This document shows positions 25,498 to 32,544 of a stretch of 40,026 bases of DNA, in pieces. The stretch spans positions 1 to 40,026 of the forward strand of contig JAQVMT010000018.1 of the NCBI GenBank assembly GCA_028703495.1. The letters are read 5' to 3'. The notes under the pieces were generated by a model, which saw only the letters and a list, made by a program, of their open reading frames with translations, did no database searches and had not been told where the DNA came from. Every line of letters begins with the position of its first letter. The stretch's first letter is position 1. Origin of the DNA: Clostridia bacterium (lineage in GTDB: Bacteria; Bacillota; Clostridia; Christensenellales; CAG-314). The position numbers were made by a program, and so were the translations under genes.

Positions 25498-26871
25498 CTA
25501 CCTAGCCCCCTTTGCCGACGTCTCGAACTCAGTAAATACGTCTGCCGTGGCTCCCTTGCGCAGCATTCTGCTCTTTAGCTCTTCGGAAATTTCGTTTACC
25601 TTTGCAAACTCGCCGACAACGGACACATTGCCGTCGCTATCCTTGACGTTTTCAAATATGCGATATTCCCACAGGGTACGGCATTTAAACTTTCCATTTT
25701 CGTAGCCGACGCCCTCGACAATCTGCGTGATTTTTCGGCTGCCGTCGCGCAGCTTGTCTTGGAATACGACTATCGGATATGCCGATATAATAAGCTGTGC
25801 GAGCATATCGGCGGGAACACGCGCTTCTTTAATTGCTAGCGTTACCATTCTGAAATAAGCGTCCTCGGCGCTGTCGCAATGTATTGTTGTCAGCACCGTG
25901 TGACCGGTTCGGCTCGCTTCCTGTCCGACGTTCGCTTCAACGGAACGCATTTCCGAAATAAATATAACTGCCGGGTCATAACGCAAGACTGTGCGCAGTA
26001 GCTCTGCGAGAGTTATTTTTAATTTGTCGTCGTCGTTCGGCACGGTTTTAAACTGAACGACGCTATTGACGCGCTCGCCCTGCTCGTTGCGCCGTACAAG
26101 GTTAACTTCGCGCGACTCTTCCTCGCAGGTGACGACGCGAATGTCGTTCGGCAGCGACGATAGTAAATATCCCGCCGTGGAGGTTTTACCGGCTGTTGTT
26201 GCGCCGCCGATACAAACCGATACGCCGTAATTGATACACGCCTTTAGGAAGGACAGCATATCCGGCGTCGCCGTGTTGTAGTCGAGAAGCTTCGCTTCTG
26301 TCTGCTGCTCGACGCCGATGAAACGTATCGAAGCTGTTGCGCCGACATCTTCGTCCACCACCTTGCCGGCGACCGCGCATATTCTTATATTCTTATTCAA
26401 ATGCGCGTTCGCTATCGGCTTTGCTTCGTCTATGGTCTTTTCGCTCTGCGTCTGTAACAGACGCGCTACTATGTCATAGCAAGCTTTCGCCGAGGGAAAA
26501 CCGTTTGTTATTTTTTCTACCGTTTTATTACGATAGATAACGTCTACGTCGTCAAAGGCGTTTATGTTTATCTCTTCAATGTCGGTGCGCTCGATTAAGT
26601 CCGTAAGAATACCGTAACGCGCCATATCATTGTATATCCGCCGCGTAAGCTCGTTGTCGCTCATTCCGTTGTCACAGCGAAGCGAGTTTTCCGTTATGTA
26701 CTTAAAAATGCGCTCCGTAAGGCGACCTTCTTGTACGCGCGTTTCAATCGTCGTTGCGTCGATAATGGCTTTTGCGGTAAGAATATCGGCAGTAATGTCT
26801 CGCTGCACCTTCTCCAAAATTGCCACATAAGGGAGCTTACCGACGCTGCCGGTTAATTTACTGTTCAGCAA
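25498..26871 (-). CDS. TadA/CpaF-type secretion ATPase (VirB11 superfamily)
   Basis: 457 residues, TTG start, overlapping the end of the TadZ-like gene by 14 bp; AAAGGAGG lies 12 bases upstream. The N-terminal domain has DEAKPIANAHLNKNIRICAV, the CpaF pattern around the Asp box. Walker A is GGATTAGKTSTAG near residue 220, an unusual spelling of the normal GGTGSGKTT but retaining the GKT/S. Walker B lies near 295 (PAVIFISEMRS), and the His box GHTVLTTIHCDS follows. This hexameric ATPase drives pilin polymerisation. As a VirB11 relative in the same operon as VirB4 and VirD4, which in Gram-positive systems normally lack a VirB11, it could also serve the conjugation channel. Confidence 0.94.
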   Translation of the reverse strand: MLNSKLTGSVGKLPYVAILEKVQRDITADILTAKAIIDATTIETRVQEGRLTERIFKYITENSLRCDNGMSDNELTRRIYNDMARYGILTDLIERTDIEEININAFDDVDVIYRNKTVEKITNGFPSAKACYDIVARLLQTQSEKTIDEAKPIANAHLNKNIRICAVAGKVVDEDVGATASIRFIGVEQQTEAKLLDYNTATPDMLSFLKACINYGVSVCIGGATTAGKTSTAGYLLSSLPNDIRVVTCEEESREVNLVRRNEQGERVNSVVQFKTVPNDDDKLKITLAELLRTVLRYDPAVIFISEMRSVEANVGQEASRTGHTVLTTIHCDSAEDAYFRMVTLAIKEARVPADMLAQLIISAYPIVVFQDKLRDGSRKITQIVEGVGYENGKFKCRTLWEYRIFENVKDSDGNVSVVGEFAKVNEISEELKSRMLRKGATADVFTEFETSAKGAR

Positions 26872-27640
26872 TGTGACTTGCCACCTCCTTTGCTATCTGC
26901 GCCACAGCCTTTTTAAACTGTACGCCCTCGCGCCGGGCAAAGCCTTGCACAAGCTCTCCGCTGTTATACCGTTCGTCGGCTTCGGAGCTGTACGGAACGA
27001 CCACCTTGACGTTGCCTATAATCTTTTGCAGCTCCGCGACCGGCGTAAACTGTCTAGTCTGATTTAAGACAACAATTTGTTTATCCATAGCGTACTTCTC
27101 AGCGGTAAGCGAAGCTGTCATTGCGGTATTAAACGCTATGCCTTTAATATCTGCCGAAAGCACACGCAATACTGCGTCGCTTACTTCAAGCGCGGAGAAG
27201 GTAATGTCGTCATTAAGCGGGTTTGTATTGCAGTCAACAATGACGGCGTCGGTAATTGCGGTTAATATATTAAGCAGCTCCACAAAGCGGTCTTTTGATA
27301 AGTGCGTCCACGAATACAGCGTGTCCTCTTCCGTCGTCGCTATAAAACCGAGATTGCCGTTTTTACGGTGAAAATACGTGCAGTCAAGCACGTCGCGCTC
27401 TACGAGCGGCATTGTCTCCGACAAAAGCCGCCCTATCGACTTAGACGTCGGAACCGCTTCAAACGGAAGAAAGGAACGAAGCGTCTGAGATATTCTGTCG
27501 TAAGATATTACGCAGACGCGATTAGCGCCCTCGGTAAGTTTGTTTGCTAGCGCTACGGATAGCAGGCTCTTGCCGGAGCCGGAGCTGCCCCACACGGAGA
27601 TTACAACACCTCTGCTGTGCTCTTGTGTGCTATTACTCAT
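26858..27640 (-). CDS. TadZ/CpaE-like ParA-type ATPase
   Basis: 260 residues. Deviant Walker A near the N-terminus (SVWGSSGSGKSLLSVALANK), typical of TadZ/CpaE and MinD-like proteins, and VIVDCNTNPLND as the Walker B-like strand. No receiver domain is present, unlike many proteobacterial CpaE proteins. It probably places the pilus machine at its site on the membrane. The start codon overlaps the end of the CpaB-like gene and has GGAGG 9 bases upstream. Distinct from the plasmid-partition ParA at 34041-34799. Confidence 0.9.
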   Translation of the reverse strand: MSNSTQEHSRGVVISVWGSSGSGKSLLSVALANKLTEGANRVCVISYDRISQTLRSFLPFEAVPTSKSIGRLLSETMPLVERDVLDCTYFHRKNGNLGFIATTEEDTLYSWTHLSKDRFVELLNILTAITDAVIVDCNTNPLNDDITFSALEVSDAVLRVLSADIKGIAFNTAMTASLTAEKYAMDKQIVVLNQTRQFTPVAELQKIIGNVKVVVPYSSEADERYNSGELVQGFARREGVQFKKAVAQIAKEVASHIAEQ

Positions 27641-28535
27641 CTTCTGCGTCCTCCGCTTCCGCTGCTGCCGCTTCTGCTTCTGCTCGCGCCGCAGCGTTGA
27701 AGTATTCCTTCTGCGCTTCGAGATAGCGCAGCGCTCTTTCCGTGTCTCCGCGCTCTACGACCGCCAAATGTACGGCGGCGTTGGCTTCGAGGTCTGCCAA
27801 TATGCGAGCCTGCTCGCTGTTGGCGAGGAATGTAACGACCGTTATTGTCGCTTCGCTGCCGTCGTCGTTTTGCTTGCTTTCCGTGTCGCCGACCGTGACC
27901 GACAGCACGCGAACGTATTTGAGAGCCGGAACCTCGACGGCTTCGCCGTCGCCGGTTGCGTTTTTGTACGTGGCATAAACGGTAACGACGTCGCCGGCTA
28001 ACACCTTGTTAGCGACCGACGAAGCAAGAGAGGTAACGGAACACGCTATTGCTAGCTCTCCGTCCTTCAGCTCATAAAAAAACGGGTTCGGCAGCGGTAT
28101 TGTCGGCGACACCTTGCTTTTAGTTACCGTGTCGCCTTTAAACATATCGACCGCGGCGTAGTTGTTTATAACCTCGTCCATTGTCGTGCAGAAGTTTTCT
28201 GCAATCGGTGTGTCGAGCACCGCGACAACCTCTACATTGTCTTTGGTTATCAGCTCGCCGGCGACGATATTTTCTTTAACCAAAACAACGTCAATGCGCT
28301 TAGATAACAGATTGTCGATTACCGGCTGTAAGCCAAAAACGATAAACAAGCTTACAACAATACAGAGTATCGCGATAAGCAGCTTCGGCGTGACAAACAT
28401 TCTGCGCTTTTGTTTTCCGCGCCGCGTCTGAACGACAATATCGTCCTCCGCGTCCTCGACGCCGGCAATCTCTTCCTCCGGCACGTCAAGCCCTTGAATG
28501 TCGTCCATTGTGTTTTTTTCGTAGTCTGCGCTCAT
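27633..28535 (-). CDS. CpaB/RcpC-like SAF-domain protein
   Basis: 300 residues: acidic cytoplasmic N-terminus, one membrane helix (LLIAILCIVVSLFIVFGLQP, about residues 50-70), then a SAF domain (KENIVAGELITKDNVEVVAV, MFKGDTVTKSKVS) and an extended beta region, ending in an Ala/Glu-rich tail. This matches Flp pilus assembly protein CpaB/RcpC, which in Gram-negative bacteria gates the outer-membrane secretin. There is no secretin here, as expected for a Gram-positive host, so its role may be cell-wall contact. It is the first gene of the long operon, GGGGAG 7-8 bases before the ATG. Confidence 0.9.
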   Translation of the reverse strand: MSADYEKNTMDDIQGLDVPEEEIAGVEDAEDDIVVQTRRGKQKRRMFVTPKLLIAILCIVVSLFIVFGLQPVIDNLLSKRIDVVLVKENIVAGELITKDNVEVVAVLDTPIAENFCTTMDEVINNYAAVDMFKGDTVTKSKVSPTIPLPNPFFYELKDGELAIACSVTSLASSVANKVLAGDVVTVYATYKNATGDGEAVEVPALKYVRVLSVTVGDTESKQNDDGSEATITVVTFLANSEQARILADLEANAAVHLAVVERGDTERALRYLEAQKEYFNAAARAEAEAAAAEAEDAEDE

Positions 28536-28633
28536 AATTTTCTCCCCTTTTTGTTTTATCGTTCCATACGAATGAGTTTTCGAACACTTTCATATAGAAT
28601 AATTTGCCGTTTCATAATTTTTCCTACTTTGCT

Positions 28634-28663
28634 AGTATATACCGGTTCGCTCGCAAATGTCAA
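28634..28663 (-). promoter_or_regulatory. Promoter of the 20-kb Tad/conjugation operon
   Basis: On the minus strand TTGACA (28658-28663), an 18-bp spacer and TATACT (28634-28639) form a near-consensus sigma-A promoter about 95 bases upstream of the CpaB-like start codon. No other strong promoter or terminator was seen down to 8083. The divergent Xre-like gene beginning at 28800 is the obvious candidate repressor. Confidence 0.75.
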
Positions 28664-28799
28664 CATTTTCGCCAAAATTATTTAATTTACATTTTTCGTT
28701 TTTGGCTATTGTGTGTTACATTGTAGCACCTTTTTTTCGCACATTTATGTTATAAATGTTTTGAAGGTTGAGGTGAACGGCACTTTGGAGCGAACAGAT

Positions 28800-29015
28800 G
28801 TGAACATATGCGGAAGTCGTATAAAGGAAGCTCGCGAAGAAAAGGGAATCACCCAAGCCGTCCTCGCTGCTCGTATGCAGCTCGAAGGCTGCCGTTGGTT
28901 CAGCCGCGAAACCGTTAGCCGGATAGAACATAACCGCAGGCTCGTTACCGATATAGAAATACTGTGCTTCGCGCGCTCGCTCGAAGTAAGTGTATTATTT
29001 TTACTCAACTTATAA
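28800..29015 (+). CDS. Xre/Cro-type small repressor
   Basis: 71 residues from a GTG start with GGAG 9 bases upstream. It is essentially one lambda-repressor-like helix-turn-helix: GSRIKEAREEKGITQAVLAA, then WFSRETVSRIEHNRR with IEILCFARSLEVSVLFLL. Transcribed away from the Tad/conjugation operon, with about 265 bp between the start codons containing that operon's promoter. It probably binds there and controls transfer and its own expression. A longer frame upstream has no better ribosome site. Confidence 0.88.
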   Translation: MNICGSRIKEAREEKGITQAVLAARMQLEGCRWFSRETVSRIEHNRRLVTDIEILCFARSLEVSVLFLLNL

Positions 29016-29111
29016 AATAACAACTTACATTGAATAACGCTATTACTTTTTGCGGGATTTTTTGTTGGTTTTTGTTGCTTTGCGTTGTTTTTTGTATTTT
29101 ATGATTAACAG

Positions 29112-29142
29112 AAAGCCCCGGCGGATTGCCGGGGCTTTCGTT
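29112..29142 (+). terminator. Rho-independent terminator after the Xre-like gene
   Basis: An 11-bp perfect GC-rich stem AAAGCCCCGGC / GCCGGGGCTTT with a 5-nt loop is followed by TTTCGTTGTTTT. It ends the Xre-like transcript about 95 bases after its stop codon. Confidence 0.85.
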
Positions 29143-29150
29143 GTTTTAAA

Positions 29151-29267
29151 TTAAACCTCTCGTTTATATTGCGTCCTCGCTGCTCTCGTAGTATACAACA
29201 TATTGAGCCTTTCTCTTGACATTTGCTCTGTATGCTGATAAAATAAGCTCAAACGAGAGGGATTTAA
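29151..29267. repeat. Inverted repeats flanking a consensus promoter
   Basis: The left arm TTAAACCTCTCGTTT (29151-29165) and right arm AAACGAGAGGGATTTAA (29251-29267) share ten perfectly inverted bases (CCTCTCGTTT/AAACGAGAGG) plus TTAAA/TTTAA offset by two bases. Between them lie about 85 bp holding the promoter at 29216-29244. They could be operator half-sites, a long-range RNA stem, or ends of an invertible segment. Confidence 0.6.
29216..29244 (+). promoter_or_regulatory. Strong promoter upstream of the replication-gene leader
   Basis: TTGACA (29216-29221), a 17-bp spacer and TAAAAT (29239-29244). Transcription should start near 29251, at the right arm of the inverted repeat, run through a 19-codon ORF and reach a hairpin terminator at 29396-29430, giving a leader RNA of roughly 180 nt unless read-through into the replication gene occurs. 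Confidence 0.82.
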
Positions 29268-29269
29268 CG

Positions 29270-29329
29270 GTGACTACCAATCGCCGCCAAATCTTCGCAA
29301 AACACTTGGAGAACGCAAGCGTTTATTGA
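29270..29329 (+). CDS. Possible 19-residue leader peptide
   Basis: GTG start about 10 bases after GAGAGGG, immediately downstream of the promoter. The peptide (MTTNRRQIFAKHLENASVY) is basic and matches no family I know. Its place between a strong promoter and a terminator in front of the replication-protein candidate is that of an attenuation leader, as in translation-controlled plasmid copy-number systems. Real translation is unproven. Confidence 0.35.
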   Translation: MTTNRRQIFAKHLENASVY

Positions 29330-29395
29330 TACTATTATTATACTTATATAGGCGGTCATTGTCAATAGGTATAAGGGTATTTTTTGAACACTTAC

Positions 29396-29430
29396 AGGCT
29401 ATCGGTGCTTTGCGCTGATAGCCTTTTTTG
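29396..29430 (+). terminator. Terminator/attenuator upstream of the replication-protein gene
   Basis: GGCTATC / GATAGCC stem, extended by partial pairing inside the 13-nt loop, is followed by TTTTTTGTTTTTG. It ends the short RNA from the promoter at 29216 and may act as a regulated attenuator. Confidence 0.78.
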
Positions 29431-29444
29431 TTTTTGTTGGCGTC

Positions 29445-29737
29445 TCCGACAGGACGAGCCAGCGCGCCGCCTACGGCGACTTTTCGAAAAGAAGGTCGTT
29501 TTGGGCTGTATTAAATGCAGCCTTTTTTAGACCTTAAAATATATCTCGCCTGCTGACTTGCTCGCCTTTTTTGAAAAGAGAAAGGCTTGTCGGTTTTATT
29601 AAGTTTAACCTTTTTACGATATTACCCGTTACTGTACGGTTAATATAAAGGACAATTAAACACGCTGCCGAGCTGCCCTGCCCTGCTTTTTTGATAAAGC
29701 AGGCGCGGACGGTCTATATAAAGTCAACCTTTATGAC
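29445..29737 (+). repeat. Three tandem degenerate hairpin modules in the rep leader
   Basis: About 300 bp without a gene holds three modules of similar design at a spacing near 100 bp. Each has a stem built around TTTTTTGAAAAG or a close variant (29477-29498, 29574-29585 region, 29685-29702), followed by a second small stem ending in a CCTTT run: GGCTG/GCAGCC plus TTTTTT, GGTT/AACC plus TTTTT, and GGT/ACC plus TTT. They resemble degenerate successive terminators or single-strand structures at an origin. Downstream is the start of the replication-protein candidate. Confidence 0.5.
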
Positions 29738-29765
29738 GGCTCGCGGCGAATGAAGGAGACGGAAT

Positions 29766-30764
29766 ATGATAAACGAACGCTACGGAATAATCTCAAAGGC
29801 TGTTATGACAGACCCGACCGTATCAATTACGGCAAAAGCTATATACGCCTACCTTTGCTCTATGGCAAACGATAAGGATATAGCGTACCCGCACAGAGAT
29901 ACTATTCTGCGCGAGCTGAGAATAGAAGCAAAGACGTATTATCGCCACCTTCGGCAGCTCACACAAAAAGAGTATGTCGTAATTCTGCGCGACCGTTCCT
30001 CAATCCGCCAAAACGAGTATTTTCTTCCGCGCCGGCAACGTGCCGGTTACGGCTTTGTGTTTCAGTCCGTCCTGCGCTCTTCCCTATCCGTTAAGGCAAA
30101 GGCTCTTTATGCGTACTTCGCCTGCTTCGCCGGCTCCGGCAGCGTCGCCCATCCACGCCGCGCAAACATTCTTTATCACCTTAACATTGCCGAGCGCACC
30201 TACTACACACACCTTGCAGAGCTGCGCGACGGCGGTATAATCTCTTCTTCCAACTCTCGCGTCAACGGCAAGCTGCGCACTACGTTCACGCTGCCATTAT
30301 CAGCAAGCGCTCAGATTTCAACAATGCACGCTTCTTCTAGCCCTAGAAATGACCACGTTAAAAATGACCACGCCACCCTTCGTAAAATTAACCGTACTTT
30401 AACTAACAGACATAAAAGACTCAATCGCGAAGAAGAACAAAGCACAATGATAATAAGGGCAATGATTCGCGCCGCTCTTGCTACGTGTTCAAGTTGGACA
30501 CCCTCCGACAAGCTTACTCGCAAAAGGCTTAATAATCTGCTCGAAGCCTGCAACAGCATATTCACCTACCCGACAACAAAGCTTAAAGGCATTACATATG
30601 ACAGACAAGATATTATAAAGAGAGCGACGCTGCACCTTCATAACGGCGCTTTGTGCGTGGCTGATATGATAGATATTGCCGAGCAATCATTAAACTATGT
30701 GCCGGTAAACGAGACCGCTTATATGTCGGCGCTCTTCTTGTCTCGGCTATATCCGAGAGCTTGA
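29766..30764 (+). CDS. Double winged-HTH protein, plasmid replication initiator candidate
   Basis: 332 residues, AAGGAG 8 bases before the ATG. The N-terminal half is a tandem duplication of a HTH_36-type domain: ERYGIISKAVMTDPTVSITA with KAIYAYLCSMA (about 4-72) and GYGFVFQSVLRSSLSVKAKA with LYAYFACFAG (about 93-165). A basic linker leads to an alpha-helical C-terminal domain of about 110 residues. Such HTH_36 proteins recur on Firmicutes plasmids and conjugative elements and are often treated as replication initiators. As no other Rep family is visible on this circle, it is the best candidate. The structured 500-bp leader suits copy-number control. A parS-like palindrome lies inside the gene at 30484-30502. 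A transcriptional regulator is the alternative. Confidence 0.75.
   Translation: MINERYGIISKAVMTDPTVSITAKAIYAYLCSMANDKDIAYPHRDTILRELRIEAKTYYRHLRQLTQKEYVVILRDRSSIRQNEYFLPRRQRAGYGFVFQSVLRSSLSVKAKALYAYFACFAGSGSVAHPRRANILYHLNIAERTYYTHLAELRDGGIISSSNSRVNGKLRTTFTLPLSASAQISTMHASSSPRNDHVKNDHATLRKINRTLTNRHKRLNREEEQSTMIIRAMIRAALATCSSWTPSDKLTRKRLNNLLEACNSIFTYPTTKLKGITYDRQDIIKRATLHLHNGALCVADMIDIAEQSLNYVPVNETAYMSALFLSRLYPRA
30484..30502. promoter_or_regulatory. parS-like palindrome 1 (inside the rep-candidate gene)
   Basis: CGTGTTCAAGTTGGACACC matches the repeated 19-bp palindrome GGTGTYCAASTTGRACACC with one asymmetric mismatch pair. It lies within coding sequence, so it may be under both coding and binding constraints. 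Confidence 0.5.
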
Positions 30765-30832
30765 CGCCTGCCAACATATAGTATATTATAAGGCTGTAAA
30801 GTTTAATTTTGGTGTGAAATGAGAGTAATTTT

Positions 30833-31087
30833 ATGAACGAGAATTATGTGCAATTTCCGGCGACCGTGAAGGAGCTCGCCGCGGAGCTGAACAAGATACT
30901 TAACGATTATAGAGCACGGAAAATAGGCAACGAAGAAGTAAAGGCTGCTGTTTTGTGGTATGCTGAATCGTGTCCGGAGAAGCTTTTCGACGCAGACAAA
31001 TTAAACCCGACAATAAGCAGGCTTATAGGCAAAAAGAGACTTGCAATTGTAAATACGCTGCTTGTCGGCTATCAGACCAAATTTTAA
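30833..31087 (+). CDS. Small conserved-type hypothetical protein
   Basis: 84 residues, MNENYVQFPATVKELAAELN, with a helical pattern ending NPTISRLIGKKRLAIVNTLL. The ending (GKKRL...) recalls a short family frequently found on Clostridia plasmids and integrative elements (TIGR04540-like), but I am not sure. Soluble, no HTH evident. GAGAG lies about 9 bases upstream of the ATG. It follows the rep candidate after a 68-bp gap and precedes an AbiE-like toxin-antitoxin pair. Confidence 0.7.
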   Translation: MNENYVQFPATVKELAAELNKILNDYRARKIGNEEVKAAVLWYAESCPEKLFDADKLNPTISRLIGKKRLAIVNTLLVGYQTKF

Positions 31088-31090
31088 AAA

Positions 31091-31109
31091 GAGGTTCAAG
31101 TTGAACGCC
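31091..31109. promoter_or_regulatory. parS-like palindrome 2 (upstream of the AbiE-like pair)
   Basis: GAGGTTCAAGTTGAACGCC has the palindromic core GTTCAAGTTGAAC of the six-site family. It stands 25 bases before the ATG of the antitoxin-like gene and could double as an operator. Confidence 0.5.
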
Positions 31110-31133
31110 ACGCTTATTAAAGGAGTAATAGTA

Positions 31134-31556
31134 ATGATATATGTAACAGGGCAACACGCGCTTAATATAAACTGTTCTCTTTTGACCTGCGGCGACTGGC
31201 ATCAATCTGCATTGCAATGGCATTCACCGTCTTTAAGAGATAGTCGAGAGAGCATTTACGGTACATACGGAATAGAAACAAACAAAAAGATTCCCGAACA
31301 TATAAGAAAATATAACGTCGCAAACCATATTCGAGCGCTTCTTGATTTATTAGAAATGGGAAAATTTACTCTTGCACAAGGAATGAATAACGACTTTATT
31401 TGCAACGACACATACAATAATGAGATTTTCACAATGGTTTATAAGCTGCGGCAGTCAAATAATTGGAGTGATATTGATAAGTTTATGAATAAAGAATATC
31501 GTAATGATTGGCAAAAGTACAGAAAGGAAATGGAATATGACAAGTTGGAAGGTTAA
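31134..31556 (+). CDS. Putative antitoxin partner of the AbiEii-like toxin
   Basis: 140 residues from the ATG at 31134, AAAGGAG about 8 bases upstream; the longer upstream frame reads through the palindrome and lacks a ribosome site. Sequence features: MIYVTGQHALNINC, CGDWHQSALQW, YNVANHIRALLDLLEMGKFT with LAQGMNNDFIC. I have seen this pattern next to AbiEii-type nucleotidyltransferases but know no activity for it. It overlaps the next gene by 20 bp, the tight coupling expected of a toxin-antitoxin pair. It is not a classical AbiEi wHTH protein, so the antitoxin role is inferred from context. Confidence 0.75.
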   Translation: MIYVTGQHALNINCSLLTCGDWHQSALQWHSPSLRDSRESIYGTYGIETNKKIPEHIRKYNVANHIRALLDLLEMGKFTLAQGMNNDFICNDTYNNEIFTMVYKLRQSNNWSDIDKFMNKEYRNDWQKYRKEMEYDKLEG

Positions 31557-32325
31557 CCACAGAAAAGCGATTGATAAATTTCTTTTTCATTTAAATGAAA
31601 GCTCAAACGACTATATTCTCAAGGGCGGCACAGCCCTTCTCGCTTGCTATGAGCTAGATAGATTTTCTGAAGATATTGACCTCGACGGCTTTAACAGTAA
31701 CATAAAAGATATTGTGGAAGAGTTTTGTCTCAACAACGGTTATAGTTTTCGTACCGCAAAAGATACTGCTACGGTAAAAAGATATATGATAAATTACGGT
31801 AACGCCGAAAGACCTTTAAAGGTAGAAGTTTCTTATAGAAATAAATTTGCAGAAAAAAAAGATGTTAATATCATTAACGGAATAATGGTGTATAGTATCG
31901 ACGCCTTATGTGCAATGAAAACAAACGCATATTTAAGCCGCGATAGAATCAGAGATTTGTACGACCTTTCTTTCATCTGCGGCAAATATTATGACTCACT
32001 TGATAGTCGCACGATAACTACCCTGCGCGACGCAATCGGGTATAAAGGCATTGAACAATTTGACTATGTTATTAAAGAACAAAAAGATGAGTTTATAAAC
32101 GAAAGCAAGCTCGCCGCCGATTTTTTATCAATGTACGACAAGCTCGGTCTTTTGTATGACCCGGACGACAAAAAGAAAAAAAGCAGCTTAATAAAATCTG
32201 CAAGCACAAGGCGTAATTTAACTGAAGCAATTACCACGGCAACCGGCAAGGCGGCAAAAGCAAATGCTTATAATAACGACAGCAAGGATAAAAAGCTAGG
32301 GGTTAACAAGGAAAATGAAAGATAG
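31537..32325 (+). CDS. AbiEii/AbiGii-type nucleotidyltransferase toxin
   Basis: 262 residues from the ATG at 31537 with AAAGGAA 9 bases upstream. The nucleotidyltransferase signature is complete: YILKGGTALLACYELDRFSE followed at once by DIDLDGF (GG...D-x-D), a later strand LKVEVSYRNKF, and the family motif DRIRDLYDLSFI. The C-terminus is Lys-rich. Members act as toxins that modify tRNA or other acceptors and are paired with a cognate antitoxin; they stabilise plasmids or cause abortive phage infection. The gene overlaps the upstream partner. This is the second toxin-antitoxin locus on the plasmid. Confidence 0.9.
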   Translation: MTSWKVNHRKAIDKFLFHLNESSNDYILKGGTALLACYELDRFSEDIDLDGFNSNIKDIVEEFCLNNGYSFRTAKDTATVKRYMINYGNAERPLKVEVSYRNKFAEKKDVNIINGIMVYSIDALCAMKTNAYLSRDRIRDLYDLSFICGKYYDSLDSRTITTLRDAIGYKGIEQFDYVIKEQKDEFINESKLAADFLSMYDKLGLLYDPDDKKKKSSLIKSASTRRNLTEAITTATGKAAKANAYNNDSKDKKLGVNKENER

Positions 32326-32327
32326 CC

Positions 32328-32346
32328 GGTGTTCAACTTGAACCCA
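32328..32346. promoter_or_regulatory. parS-like palindrome 3
   Basis: GGTGTTCAACTTGAACCCA lies 3 bases after the AbiEii-like stop codon and matches the GGTGTYCAASTTGRACACC family with two end mismatches. Confidence 0.55.
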
Positions 32347-32371
32347 CTGCGCCGGAGCTGAAGGAGCCAAA

Positions 32372-32436
32372 AGAGAAAAGGACAGTCAAGCGCCGGCAAG
32401 CCGGCTTGAAGAATGTCACCTTTCCTTTTCTCTCTC
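32372..32436 (+). terminator. Large branched hairpin, probable terminator after the AbiE-like pair
   Basis: The outer stem AGAGAAAAGG / CCTTTTCTCT encloses an inner GC-rich stem built from TCAAGCGCCGG and CCGGCTTGA. The 3' side is T-rich (CCTTTCCTTTTCTCTCTC). It follows the toxin gene, so termination is the simplest reading; its size also allows an RNA regulatory role. Confidence 0.55.
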
Positions 32437-32544
32437 ATAAATCATTGAAACTTGCAAGCAAGCTCCAACAATTTATTTCACTCTCATTTTCTTTCCGACA
32501 TTCCCGCAGAAAACAGAGGTTAATATTTAAAGGAGAAAGCGATA

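Noticed and set aside
29396-29430. Riboswitch in the rep leader
   Set aside because: The stem is a simple terminator with a small loop; no known aptamer architecture could be recognised.
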